Origin: Apostichopus japonicus
Lineage: Eukaryota; Echinodermata; Holothuroidea; Aspidochirotida; Stichopodidae
Reading direction: 5' to 3'
Assembly: GCF_037975245.1 (NCBI RefSeq)
Contig: NC_092576.1
Location: forward strand, 29,986,611-30,050,610
Length of the DNA stretch: 64,000 nt
Shown here: positions 34,304-44,972 of the stretch, piece by piece
Numbering within the stretch: the first letter of the stretch is position 1
Layout: each line of letters starts with the position of its first letter
Position numbers and translations under genes: made by a program
The notes under the pieces: model-generated
The model's database searches: none
Told to the model about the DNA's origin: nothing
The model's input: only the letters and a program-made list of their open reading frames with translations

Positions 34304-35357
34304 ACGTTTGACATGTGCAATACTTTCTTATCATATTAATGTCGACCCAGTTACTTGAAAATCTTACTGGCTTACGTTTACTTTTTATTCCTTGGTTTTG
34401 TTCTTGTTGCTACTTTTCCCAATTCTACTAGGAACCGTTTGTTTCCTCTGTTATTAAACCGGACCTTCACTGACCTCTTGCGATTTTTTTGTGGACCAGC
34501 CCAGCTTCATAACTACACTCTCCCAGAAAGCTTTTGATGATGATGAGGTAACCGTCACCTTTTTTCTCACTGACGATATTGCGGCAGAGATCTTGGCATA
34601 GTCGGTACACGCAGGTCGTCCTCGCATGTGAGCACCGCCCTTTAGCAGAGAGAAATCCCTTGTCAGTGTTCGTTCCAGGAAATGTTCGTGTGACTCTTTC
34701 TATAAAAGGGTAAATTGTATTGCAGGTTATATATCATTTCGTTCTTTTTTCTTTCAATATTTCACTTATGGTCATGAATGAATTATGCTTACTATATATA
34801 TATACAAATTTATATATATATATGCTGTCATGATACTCACGTAAGCACTACGTAGTCAATCAGTCATCCAAACGAAAAGTTGCAATTGCGTGATGCACGC
34901 CGAATACCGTTGTACCACATTCGCATGACTACACAGCAGTTTGACTTCAATGAAAATCAGGTAAATACTGCTTTCAGGTCGAGAGTAAACGGTCATTCTC
35001 CCTTCCAGGGCCAAGACGTAATAGAAAGAACATTTCAGTGGGATTAGAAAGCAGCTTCTAATTGTAACGCAGCCTTCGTCCTCGGATGTTTTGCTGAAAC
35101 ATGTAGTGAATTCACCTTTGCTTCGAAGAAATTTAAAGGGGGGGGGGCATATATTCCTCTGGGCCGAAAACATGCAGGATTAGGGTATGGGTTGAAGCTG
35201 GAACACTTAATACCAGAACCGGTTCTCTGTGTTTGCATCTGTTTATGTACTAGTACGTGGTGACATAGACTTTTGACGGAAGGTGACCGTATTTGAATAA
35301 TCTGGCTAATTTTGGCCCAATACAGTATACCTTTTAGCAGGAGAATGAGAAATTTAC
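34304..35357. other. No gene recognised; AT microsatellite
   Basis: A (TA)n-rich tract lies at about 34792-34824. Minus-strand frames at 34856-35173 and 35044-35382 show no family motif. The expected DDE-containing exons of the Harbinger gene immediately to the right were looked for and not found here. Confidence 0.4.
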
Positions 35358-35473
35358 CTTCAAGTGGTGCTCCTTCAGACACTGGTATATTGCATCACAG
35401 ACTTGTCGAATAAATCCAGAAATGCTATTGTGTGGCACACCAAACGCAAACTGCAGATCTCTAAATGCATCAC

Positions 35474-36098
35474 CTGTGAATGTGAATATATATAATATGC
35501 TATGTTATTCATTGAAGTGCCTTGTTATTGGATCATTGCATATAAAATCATCAAATTTTGTACTTCGAAATCTTTGAAAAATTTCTCTTGTGGAGAAAAA
35601 TTGGCATCAAAACTTTACAGATGCACAACTTGCAAATATATAATAGGAAAGCATTGTAATCCTTCTTTGTTTGTACTAGGCATAATAACCTCTGAAAGAA
35701 TCAAGTACCATGAAGCAATGATTTAGGAGCTATTCATCACTAAAAATAGCACATTTTTTAGTGAAAAGTAAAAAATTCGAATATTTTCACACTTCTAAGT
35801 TGATCTCACTCCACCAGACAATATTTTTGTAGCATAATTTTATTTCCTGTTCTATGGGATAGACTCTACAGGCATCTGTAATAGAAAGGTAGTGGAATGT
35901 TTAATTGCTGACAAATTATTTTATGCTGGTCCAATCATACAAAAAATTTCGGCATTTTTGGAGAGGTTGCAGCAAGAGTCATCCGTGATTTTGACAAGAA
36001 ATGACCCTATTAATAATACGTCAATTGTTTAACAATTCTATCCTGTCATTTCTTTTGTAACGTTATAAACATAGCAAACCGTTTTCTTTTTTTGCAAA
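35474..36098 (-). other. Intron of the Harbinger-like gene, left part
   Basis: AT-rich with short open frames and no recognisable sequence, ending at the first subterminal repeat of foldback 2. Confidence 0.5.
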
Positions 36099-36793
36099 CC
36101 AGCCTGGTCATTTCGCCCAACCAGCCTGGTCATTTCGCCCAACCTTGATTAAATATGATACTTCAAAAGGAAACGTTCGGGAATTGTTAACGTTACAGGA
36201 TACAAACCGAATATTAAGGAAACTGGAGGATCGATCAGTGTGTTAGGTGTTAAGGAAACTTGAAGTCGTGGTTAAATTGATTAGGCCTACTTATGTGATT
36301 ACATGTGTGGTTACATTGATAAAGTGGTTACATTGATTAAATATAGTACTTCAATATTACGGACGGGTTTTATATTTATTTTTTTCAATTTAATAAGGAA
36401 ACGTTCGGGAATTGTCAGTCAGTAGGATGGATCAGTGTTTTAGGGGTTAGGTTTGATAGGTTTTTATGAACACCGATTCCCCTGTGTTTGTATAATAATA
36501 TAACTTCCATTGTATGAGTAAACGCCTAAAGTAGTGTAATCCTCCCATTATACCCGAAATAACTGCTCGGACTCCGATCGATATCGAGCGGACCTCACTT
36601 TTTTATTTACCTATAACGAATTAACCTAACCCAAAATAAATCAAATTGAACTAGTGGAAAAGAAAAAGTAATATTATTCTGACTGAATATTAGTAAAAAT
36701 ATGGTTGGGCGAAATGACCATGATGGTTGGGCGAAATGACCATGCTGGTTGGGCGAAATGACCATGCTGGTTGGGCGAAATGACCAGGCTGGT
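36099..36793. mobile_element. Foldback element with inverted arrays of a 22-23 bp unit (foldback 2)
   Basis: Two direct units of CCAGCCTGGTCATTTCGCCC(AA) lie at 36099-36142. At least four units in inverted orientation (TTGGGCGAAATGACCA) lie at 36703-36793, followed by a degenerate copy to about 36815. The 560-bp interior is non-coding and contains scattered TTAGG-like phrases (AGGGGTTAGG, TTAACCTAACCC). The arms would pair into a long hairpin. It sits in the intron of the Harbinger-like gene. No clear target duplication was seen. Confidence 0.75.
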
Positions 36794-37372
36794 GACCAGG
36801 CGAAGTGACTAGTGACACCATCTCAAGAGTATGTAATCCACTGTTAAGACGATACATTTAATTGCAAACAATTTCCATAGCTTAAAGTAAAACTGCATAC
36901 CTGTGGCTAGAAATCTTGTCGTTATTGCCAACTTGACGTCTGCTGGGCAGTGCCTCCCGAAGAGCGTATTCTTCTCTTCAATCATTGGTGACACCAGTCG
37001 AAGTATGTTAATGAAATGATCATGGTTCATACGCATAAACCTACGATAACTGGGGGCATATTTATCCCTCAATTCCGGTAAAATATTTGAAAATTCGCTA
37101 AATTTAGCCCTTTCTTATATCCCCGATCGCTGCCAGCATGATCCTCTTGCTTCTGCCCTTGTCTTTGCGAGCTTTGAAAAGACTAGCGACAACGACTGCG
37201 ACCGCAAACCTCCGTTTTTCTTCGCCCGAGAAGTGACGTCGACTACTAATTTTAGCTGCCATTTCGAAATTGTTTTCATAATCGATTCTGTAGTTGTCTG
37301 GACACTCGCGCGTATGTCACCACAAAGTGTGCCTCTAGTTGCGAGTTGAATCTCGTGTTGAATCGCGCAGAT

Positions 37373-37440
37373 GTGACCCGACCCGACCTTGGACAGGCTG
37401 GCTGGCCGTGACGTTTTGTATCCCGCATGGCGGATCACGT
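37373..37440 (+). mobile_element. LINE-B 3' terminus fragment
   Basis: GGCCGTGACGTTTTGTATCC, then CGCATGGCGGATCACGT, matches the LINE-B 3' end. It is followed immediately by a second LINE-B copy, and the bases AAAAAGCACAAACTG occur at both ends of that copy. Confidence 0.7.
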
Positions 37441-37455
37441 AAAAAGCACAAACTG

Positions 37456-37823
37456 GTCGGTAGGACAGGACTTTGTTTTCTATGGGTTAGATCCTCCAGT
37501 TTGTTCTGTTGCTGTGTTGCAGCGTATTATTTTTGTTTGTTCTGTTTAAAAAATATATATATATGGAGGAATAGATGTGGTTTTTAGGGGGAAATTTGCC
37601 AGTTGGCAGGCAGTCCTGGAGGCGGTCAAGTCTGACATGCGCTTTCCGGTTGAAGGCGATTTTGCCGTTTATCAGGGGCTGCCTTTTTTGGACGGTGGTG
37701 TGCTGGGGAAGGGTGTATATGTACTTTTTTGGCTCGCTTGACCCGAGTTTCGTTTGTAAGAATGGGATGGTTTGGTAGTGCCGTTTGGCCGAAACGTTTT
37801 GTATCCCGTATGGCGGGTCACAT
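37456..37823 (+). mobile_element. LINE-B copy inserted in the tail of another LINE-B
   Basis: Flanked by the 15-bp direct repeat AAAAAGCACAAACTG (37441-37455 and 37824-37838). It contains the 5' phrase with AGATCCTCCAGTTTGTTCTG and a coding remnant parallel to that at 1.6-1.9 kb (FASWQAVLEAVKSDMRF, then AVYQGLPFLDGGVLGKG). It then passes directly into the 3' region with GGCTCGCTTGACCC and the terminal GGCGGGTCACAT. It encodes no RT. Either a nested insertion or an unequal duplication would give this structure. Confidence 0.7.
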
Positions 37824-37838
37824 AAAAAGCACAAACTG

Positions 37839-38099
37839 ACGCACACACGAACACAAGCGATCACACCCGTCTGGCGGGTGTAAAGCACTGTACAGTGATA
37901 GTAACGGCTGTATTCAAAAGCTGTAATAGATGGGGAGCGAGACCATCGGGTTTAATAAATCTGGAGGATTCATGGCGCGCGTACCGTGCATGGAAGCTCA
38001 TGTAATGTGTTCCAGGATATTTCTCTGTGGCAAATATTGTAACGTTAGACATGCTGGCAAAGCACAAGTACAGATATATTGCACTTGCAGCGGGAAATG
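37839..38099. other. Flank of the nested locus, no gene recognised
   Basis: Unique-looking sequence that would have lain directly upstream of the U2-like sequence before the insertions listed below. No snRNA promoter element could be identified by eye. Confidence 0.4.
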
Positions 38100-38343
38100 T
38101 CGATGTCTGGATGTGCTTTTTACGTGCAAAGAAACGGACACGGACCAAAGGTCAACAAAACCAAAAACAATCCCAGCAGGCCCGTAGCCAGGGAGTTCAG
38201 CCTGGGGGGGCTGGGAGTTGTCCAAGGGGGGCAAACAATCGGTACACTATCTAAGCGGAGCGCCACCATCGGTTGGCGCGGAGCGTACCAGAAAATTTTT
38301 GATGCCTACAACACCCCAGATCACTGGAAATAGCACTTCTCGG

Positions 38344-40158
38344 TAGTGTTGCGCCGATATTACCAATATCGGTTTTGGCCGATATCCGATATTATCATCC
38401 CAATATCGGTCCGATACCGATACCGATACCGATATTTTTTAACAGACAAAATAAAGGCAAAATCGTACTTTTAGTCATGCATACATTCACAAATAAATCT
38501 TCAAGTAAACAACAAAATATGGTGTTTTGTTTTCCTTTTGTCCTAAGTTGAAAAGAATGACTTTTTTCCTGATTTTGAAAAAGAGAATTATAATTGAAAT
38601 CCAACCAGAATCTTTTTCACTGCAGCGCTGCACGCGATAATAAAATGGATGCAGTAAATGTGAGCCTTAACATCGTAAAGACTTACAAGTAGCTATAGTG
38701 TTAACGTATGCTTGCAAAATTGCATCTTAATTAGGTTACGAACTGTCGATCACAATGTAAAAATGATAATTTATTGAGTTTATACTCAATGTACAACTTA
38801 TTCACTTGACCGTATAGAGAAGAAAAAAACTGAAAATCAGTAGAGAAATGACCAATTGTGTACGGAAAGTAAGGTGGTACACCTTTCAAATATTACGAAA
38901 GATCGAACAAAACACTTTCGAAAAATTCACGCAAAACTGGCATATCGTACTAAATGCAACTAATGTCATGTAAACAAGGCTCTAGTGCATCCATTTATGA
39001 ATATACCGTAAGACCACATCTGTTTTTAAGCGGGGGAAAAAAGAAAGTATTTTCTAGAATTTCCAAAAATACGGAAAAAATAATATCCTACCATAGTTAA
39101 TTGTATAGCAAATAGCCTAACCACCTCGGCGGTTACGGATCTCACGTAACTGAAAAGTTCCCTGGCAACTTGCCAAAAAATGTTAACAAACAGGTGTTAC
39201 ACAGGGGATGAGCTTACAGTGTGTTTGGGAAGGTACCTGGGAAAATTCGCAGCACATGAACGGCGGTAGTTGGGTATAGGGTTAAACACCGCAGTTGTAA
39301 AAATGTACGCATTGTACACGCTATTCATTGTTAGGCAGTCTAGAGACAGGGCTTTGCTGAACGTTGTTTGTTTCATAATATCGGAAGTTTTGTAAGTTGC
39401 ACTTTTTAAAGATTGAAAGACAGATTAAATCTCTTTTCATTTTATAACATAATATAGCTACTCTAACTTGTCATTTTAAAATTTTCATCTGTTTCGTGAC
39501 AATTTAAATAAGAAAATTATTTTGCATACTCAACTGCGATTTTTTTTTTTTATCGCCAGACACGCAAAAAAAAAGCCAATTTTTCGGGGCTTTATCCCCC
39601 AGGATCCCCACAAGGGGTTCTACCCCATGACCCCACCAAGGCCCTAAGGCGGGCCCCTGGACACTACGCTTTTATGCTCGCGTGCTCGGCGTGTTCGCTG
39701 GGCGAACACCGGCGGGAAATCGGCAGTGTGTTCGCGGAAAATTAAAAGTGCAGTTATGCATCATGTTCAAGGTTTTCACGGAGGCCTTTGAGAAAATGAA
39801 TGGTTAGTACAGTACAGTGTATACATGCTGCACTAATGCTATGTGTAGGCCAAGGTTCACGAAGGTCATTGGTTATATTCGCGCGCCGTAGACGTCTTTT
39901 AGAGGTTACGGAGGGTCAGGTTTCCATGGATATTAATCGAAAATGAATAAGAGTTTAACTGACGCTAAAGAAATGGATCGTCTTGGGCAGATTAACAAAT
40001 CATTGCAAGTATAAATAAGTAGCTCTGCTGTGAAAAAAAGTTCAATATCGGCTTGCTGTTATCGGCAATTAGGCAAAATTTTACCGATACCGATATGCTG
40101 CCGATATTGCAAATATCGGCCGATACCGATATTGAAAACGATTATCGGCGCAACACTA
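38344..40158. mobile_element. hAT-type MITE, 1,815 bp, nested in the hAT transposon
   Basis: Ends are TAGTGTTGCGCCGATA at the left and its near-complement (TATCGGCGCAACACTA type) at the right. The flanks are the perfect 8-bp duplication CTTCTCGG (38336-38343 and 40159-40166). Subterminal regions are rich in GATACC/ATATCGG repeats. No transposase frame is present, so it is non-autonomous. The host hAT at 38177 has different terminal repeats, so a different source is likely. Confidence 0.9.
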
Positions 40159-40889
40159 CTTCTCGGACTCAATTGTGACATCTGAACATCAAATTTGAAA
40201 GGGTTTTCATGTATTGAAATCATGTGTCAAATCAAATCATTTATAATAAAATGATTTTAGCCCAGATGGGTAGGGATTCATGTTGAGAGTAACACCAGTT
40301 CTTTGTGTATTTATAGTCAGCAGTCACAAAAAACATAGAAAGACACGAATAGGTATTCTATTAATCCCCTGTGTTTCCTATTTTTGAGAACAATGTCTCG
40401 CTGTGCCCAGTGCCCCACAAATTGGGGCACAGTGAGACACATCCAGAAATTTTTGAAATGCTCTAAAATCCCTGTTGCCACATGCATACAAACTTCTAGA
40501 ATTGAATGTGCGAATGTGCCCTTACATATACCAAACATGAGCTTCTTTTGATAGTTCAATGGCTAAGTTATGGAATTGGCCAAACGGATTTTTCTGTCTC
40601 ACAGTGACCCACCCACGGTTCTAGGGTGAAATCTACAGCATGAAACAGCTAATTGAAATATCTTTCACACGACTTAGTGCGACCATGCAGGGAGATGCTA
40701 CTGACAGATTGTTACTGGGCATTGATATCAATAATGGTTGATATTTGTACAAGTCCACATCCACATTGAAATTTATGTTACACTTTAAGTAAACGAATAC
40801 GATAATCTTGAACCACATGAATTCAGTCCCATACATCAATTTGTGGTGTTATACGTGAAAATGATAACACATGTACTCTGTACTGCTGT

Positions 40890-41128
40890 CGTGTCCGGAC
40901 AACTCCCACCCGGACAATTCCCACCCGGACAGTTCCCACCCAACTGAAGCTTTATTTTCGTCAGAATTAGGGTTAGTTTTAGGGGTTATGGTTAGTGTCA
41001 ATGAGTTAGGTTTAGGGTCAGAGTTAGCGTTAGGGTTAGTGGGTTAGGGTTAGGGTCTAAAGTTAGGGTTCGCTATGGGTGGTAATTGTCCGGGTGGGAA
41101 TTGTCCGGGTGGGAGTTGACCTAGCACC
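40890..41128. mobile_element. Foldback element with a TTAGGG-like core (foldback 3)
   Basis: Three left units of AACTCCCACCCGGACAATT type face right units of the inverted form (AATTGTCCGGGTGGGAGTTG). The interior (about 40970-41075) is a degenerate TTAGGG array. Flanking direct repeats GTACTGCTGT lie at 40880-40889 and 41129-41138. The element is 239 bp, has no ORF and is inserted just beyond the 3' end of the hAT transposase ORF. Confidence 0.8.
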
Positions 41129-41144
41129 GTACTGCTGTAGTCAT

Positions 41145-43382
41145 TCAGAACAATTGCAAGTGTCTTTGCTTCTGTGCAAATATGCTCAAAAATTCATCCA
41201 GGTTCAAGGCCTCTGTTCTCTTTTTCTCGAATGCAAGCATGACCAAGTTACTTTTCCGGCTTGTGAGCATTGAGCGACGTGTAGGTTTATCAATCCTGCC
41301 CTCTGTAGAGAAAGTACTCTCACAGAGAGCACTGCTACTTCCAAACGTTGAGATGTCTGCCAACATGTTGTAGGTATCTGGGAAAGCAGTTCTCTGCTCA
41401 TACACTTTCTTGAGTACAGCATTAGAGTCGCTCGAGTCTGCAACAGGAAGGCTGCGATCAAGGAATTTCTTGCACACGGAAAGTTCGGCTTCAGATGGTA
41501 CTGTAACACCGAGCGCTGCCAACGGGGCTAACTTTTCGTGATGAAAGAAATCTTCGGACTTTCGGCTCGCAGCGGAAGTTGCTTGATAGAGCCATGCATT
41601 GTCACTGAAGCGCCGTCTGAATTCCGACAGTGTTATGTCAACTGCTTCATACATGGTGGCTTTTAATTTGGACATTTGTTGAGAAGATGCGCTAGCACTC
41701 CTGTTACCGATAGCTTCCGTGATTACGTAATCATCCAGACGACCATTGGGTAATCTAGCACGCTTTGGGCGGGATGTCTCGGGTCCAGTAATCTCATCAC
41801 TTTCCGCCTCCATTAGCTTATGAGCACTTGCCACAAATGTTGTGAAATGCTCATCTGACCGTAGATCGCCCAGCTCTCCAGTCGTAGCACTCACCAGGTT
41901 CAATGCCTCGATCAGGTCTGTTTCACGTGCCTGCAGCATTCTGTTGATCGGCGACATTACTTCCAGTAGTTCTTTTAGGAACACCATAAGAAACCGGAAC
42001 TTGAAATCCGAGATCGTCTGTCGAAGGCCTGTAGCAGTGGCAATGGTCTCCCCATCAAACATTGATGTATTTAGCTTGATGGCAGTAAGTGCTTCCATTA
42101 TCTTGGTGAAGTTATCAGCGATGGCCTTGGTTGCTTGGAGGTGCCCGGACCAACGTGTCTCGAGAACACGCTTGATGTGTGTGCCACTGTACAAGGCTGC
42201 TACTTTCGGCTTTCTGAAGAAATTATACAGCATCTCTACTTGGTCAAAATATATGCCAATGTCTTGTATGAATGACACCAGGCTGATGACTATCAAGTGG
42301 ATTCTGTGATCGTAGCAGTGCACGTATGGCACTTGTCTGCCAATTTTTTCCTGTATGCGCCTCTGAACCCCACTTTTGTCTCCACTCATAACACTCGCCC
42401 CATCGTAGCACTGGGTAATCACATTATCCAATGGGATACCTGCATATTCCAAAGTGCTGCAAATCACTTCCGTCAATGCTTCTGCATCTAGCTCTGTGGT
42501 ATGGGGCATTCTTACCAAAGATTCCATGCATTTTCCTTCCTTAACAAAGCGTACGCCTACCGAGATGTTTTCAACATTGTTCTTATCACGCGCACCATCC
42601 GCTAGAAGTGTATATCGTTTCGTGGATGTGCTATTCACATCTTTAGCAACATCTTTCATGACCATATCTGCTAGTGTGTCTATTATTTCATTTTGGATTT
42701 CCGGTGATCGATAGGTTGCATTACTCGGCATGACTTTTGCAATATCAGCAAGTTTCTGGTCCTTTCTTAAGGTAAACTGGAAAAGTTTCTCAAACAAGCC
42801 CCTTTCATTATGGGTAGTGATATCATAGTCTCCTCTGAGTGGAAGTTCATTCACAGCAATGAACTGTATGATTTCCGCAATTGACCGGACATAGTACCGA
42901 CGTTTCTCAAGAACATCTGCGTTCACCAATGTGGAAATAGAGCAGCCTTTCTCAACCCGCAGTTCCTTCTCTCTCCAGGACACCATAGCTGTGATGTGAG
43001 GAGCTGATAAGTTGTGCTTTTCCAGCCCCTTCCGTTTGTCACCCAATGCAGTCTTCCATGCTTTGTAACCAATCACACTCCATTCTTTGCTCACTCCTGG
43101 GGGCGAGAAGACTCTACAGCAATAACAAAATGCAGCATTTTTCTCTACAGAATACTCCAGCCAATCATATTTGTCGTACCACTCGGGGTGGAATCTACGG
43201 TTGTTTGCATCACTTGGAAATGGAACGTTTGTGGGACGCCTGATAGTCTCCATGGTAGAACTGCCTGGTTGATCCTGGGCCTGGACTGCTGCCCTTGGCT
43301 CACTTGGTTCGGTTTCCAGTCCGGGTGTGCGTTGTTTTCTTACAAACCACTTGTCCAAGTTGGCGGGCCGACTGTTGGCCAT
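41145..43382 (-). CDS. hAT-superfamily transposase (ZMYM1/TTF-type), intact
   Basis: The 745-residue protein would cut and paste its transposon. I chose the ATG at 43382 (MANSRPANLDKWFVRKQ) because a splice acceptor (TTTCCTTGCACAG) lies 15 bases upstream. The open frame continues 86 codons further, probably as intron or 5' UTR. A TTF-type zinc region spans about residues 64-130 (FHPEWYDKYDWLEY, FCYCC, KAWK). DDE-core aspartates are likely D262 (LLADGARDKN) and D327 (CYDGASVMSG). The hAT C-terminal dimerisation motif ALCESTFS is at 685-692, followed by NLVMLAFEK. There is no internal stop. Related sequences include ZMYM1-like and 52 kDa repressor-like animal proteins. It occupies the minus strand of a complete transposon and is most likely still a transposon gene. 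Confidence 0.9.
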   Translation of the reverse strand: MANSRPANLDKWFVRKQRTPGLETEPSEPRAAVQAQDQPGSSTMETIRRPTNVPFPSDANNRRFHPEWYDKYDWLEYSVEKNAAFCYCCRVFSPPGVSKEWSVIGYKAWKTALGDKRKGLEKHNLSAPHITAMVSWREKELRVEKGCSISTLVNADVLEKRRYYVRSIAEIIQFIAVNELPLRGDYDITTHNERGLFEKLFQFTLRKDQKLADIAKVMPSNATYRSPEIQNEIIDTLADMVMKDVAKDVNSTSTKRYTLLADGARDKNNVENISVGVRFVKEGKCMESLVRMPHTTELDAEALTEVICSTLEYAGIPLDNVITQCYDGASVMSGDKSGVQRRIQEKIGRQVPYVHCYDHRIHLIVISLVSFIQDIGIYFDQVEMLYNFFRKPKVAALYSGTHIKRVLETRWSGHLQATKAIADNFTKIMEALTAIKLNTSMFDGETIATATGLRQTISDFKFRFLMVFLKELLEVMSPINRMLQARETDLIEALNLVSATTGELGDLRSDEHFTTFVASAHKLMEAESDEITGPETSRPKRARLPNGRLDDYVITEAIGNRSASASSQQMSKLKATMYEAVDITLSEFRRRFSDNAWLYQATSAASRKSEDFFHHEKLAPLAALGVTVPSEAELSVCKKFLDRSLPVADSSDSNAVLKKVYEQRTAFPDTYNMLADISTFGSSSALCESTFSTEGRIDKPTRRSMLTSRKSNLVMLAFEKKRTEALNLDEFLSIFAQKQRHLQLF

Positions 43383-43397
43383 TGTGCAGTATGTTGT

Positions 43398-44696
43398 CTG
43401 TGCAAGGAAATTGAGGGAACATGAATAAAGACCATAGATCTGTGATAATTTAAGCGTTTCGTCCCAAAATTCAAAATGGCCGCCAATTTGACCTCGGATG
43501 ACCTCAAAATTAGTGCCATCTTTTTCTGCATCTAATGTTACCTCCATATACCAATTTTCATTCAAATCGGACAAAAATTGGCGCAAATTATGCAAATTAG
43601 CTGCCCCCAGGGGTGCGACCATGTGCAAATTCGAACTCATCCGAGATTTTACTTAGGCGAACACATCTGCAAAGTTTGAAGTCGATCGGTTAATGTCTCG
43701 GAGCGTGAGAGCGCTAAGGCGAAAAGCGTCCGGCGGCGGCGGATCCGGCGGAGACGAAGGCAAAACCATTATATCCCGATGTGGGGATACAAGGGACTGA
43801 ATGTGCATGTTCCTCTCACAAAGCTACAGTGCACAGTACTATAGTGAAATAATGTCGTGGAACTGGACCCTGCACAAATCCAATACGTAATATGTCATGT
43901 GTGGGAAAACCACGACTTCAACTCGTCTGTAAAATTGCCCCCCGTAAGTTAGACGCATGTGGATCGGTGGTTTCACGATCAGAAAGGAACAATTGTTACA
44001 ATTCTGATAACTATTTTCGGACTGTGTGACACGGCCCTAGTACACAAGAGTACAAAAACTCGCAAAGAATTAACGTAAGGCCCCCATGGGCCCAGGCAGG
44101 CTAGCCTAACAGTTAGGCTAGTGAAAAACGATTGACCGACCTGTAAACATAAAAATAGCCGCACTAACAACATGTTTGTACAAGCACAAGAATAGATGTG
44201 AAACTTGTTGTCATAATAAACATGATTGTGCCGTGTACTCACATTCTGGTTGGAAGGGGGAGCACCGGAGCAGTCAACAGTGTGGGCCTGAATTTTCTGG
44301 TTGGAGTGTGTCGAAAGGGTGCGCAAGATTACGAGTACGAGTAATACCGTACCGTACCAGTACATACAAGGGAACGAGGGTGCATGAAACTAATTGCAGT
44401 GCAGCGTCAAAATTATTTCAAGGCAAGGTGACATGGAATAGCCGACTTTGCCGACGTTGGTATGTAACAAGTTAGTTTATATCACATGATATGGGGTATG
44501 TATGGAAGCTTATGGCCTGTTACTGGTATTGGATTGTTTTCAGATAAACAGAATATATATGTAATTATGCAAGGCTGGTACATTTCACAAATAGAGTATG
44601 ACATTTTATTTTTATGGCTTGAAATTGTCTTGGGGGGGCCAAAATATGTCGAGGGGGGGCGGCGCCCCCTTTCGCCCCCCCTTGACTACGGGCCTG
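43398..44696 (-). other. 5' region of the hAT transposon (intron, leader, subterminal DNA)
   Basis: Contains the presumed intron upstream of the acceptor at 43398-43399 and a GC-rich patch near 43730 (GGCGGCGGCGGATCCGGCGG). A short hairpin lies near 44098 (GCTAGCCTAAC / GTTAGGCTAG). Subterminal G/C runs lie at 44630-44690. The first exon and the promoter were not located. Confidence 0.45.
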
Positions 44697-44972
44697 AATC
44701 CCAGTCTGTTTAACAACCACCAAATACCCAACTGAAAACCCACAAACAGAAATCTCTCACTTACCCACAAATGTATAAAATATAGCGTCTAACGTGACGC
44801 GAAAAGGACACGGACCCAAAGGCCAACAGAACCAAAACAATAAAAGCTCCACAAACCAGCCCCAAAAGCCAACACCAAACCACAAACAGAAAACCCCCAA
44901 CCCACATCATGTAAGGACCACACAAACCCCCCACCCCACACACCTCGATGTCTGGATTATATTTCAAGACCG

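Larger units (their letters stand above)
35358..37279 (-). pseudogene. Harbinger/HARBI1-like transposase gene, N-terminal two exons
   Basis: Exon 1 (36901-37279) starts at a possible ATG and encodes FSEFSNILPELRDKYAPSYR, RFMRMNHDHFINILRLVSPM and DVKLAITTRFLATG, ending at GTATGC. Exon 2 (35358-35473) follows TTCACAG and continues in phase with DAFRDLQFAFGVPHNSISGF and CDAIYQCLKEHHLK before GTAAAT. These match the N-terminal helical and HTH parts of PIF/Harbinger nucleases (RFLATG, then the FxVxxxTIS-type motif). An in-frame TAA near 37114 and the absence of the DDE exons make it a pseudogene. The intron contains a foldback element. Confidence 0.75.
38177..44696 (-). mobile_element. Complete hAT-superfamily DNA transposon (6,520 bp)
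   Basis: Terminal inverted repeats are CAGGCCCGTAGCCAGGG at the left and, as the complement, CAGGCCCGTAGTCAAGGG at the right, with G-rich subterminal runs. The element is flanked by the perfect 8-bp duplication AATCCCAG (38169-38176 and 44697-44704), the hAT signature. It carries one long intact transposase ORF on the minus strand (41145-43382). Two smaller elements are nested in it. Intact ORF, matching ends and perfect duplication suggest a fairly recent insertion. Confidence 0.93.
38113..44944 (-). mobile_element. LINE-A 3' fragment with 13-bp target duplication, split by a hAT transposon
   Basis: The fragment is in two parts, 38113-38176 and 44697-44944, together about 300 bp of LINE-A 3' sequence in minus orientation. 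Its outer ends are flanked by the direct repeat TCGATGTCTGGAT at 38100-38112 and 44945-44957, so this is one insertion later opened by the hAT element. No coding content remains. Confidence 0.9.

Noticed and set aside
36099-36793. CRISPR-like repeats from the TTGGGCGAAATGACCA units
   Set aside because: Units are directly adjacent or inverted with no unique spacers, and the genome is animal-like.
38390-38440. GATACC tandem repeats as a plain microsatellite
   Set aside because: They are part of the inverted subterminal region of the 1.8-kb MITE, with partners at 40080-40140.
40970-41075. TTAGGG array as a true telomere or chromosome end
   Set aside because: The array is short, degenerate, enclosed by inverted termini and inserted within a hAT transposon.
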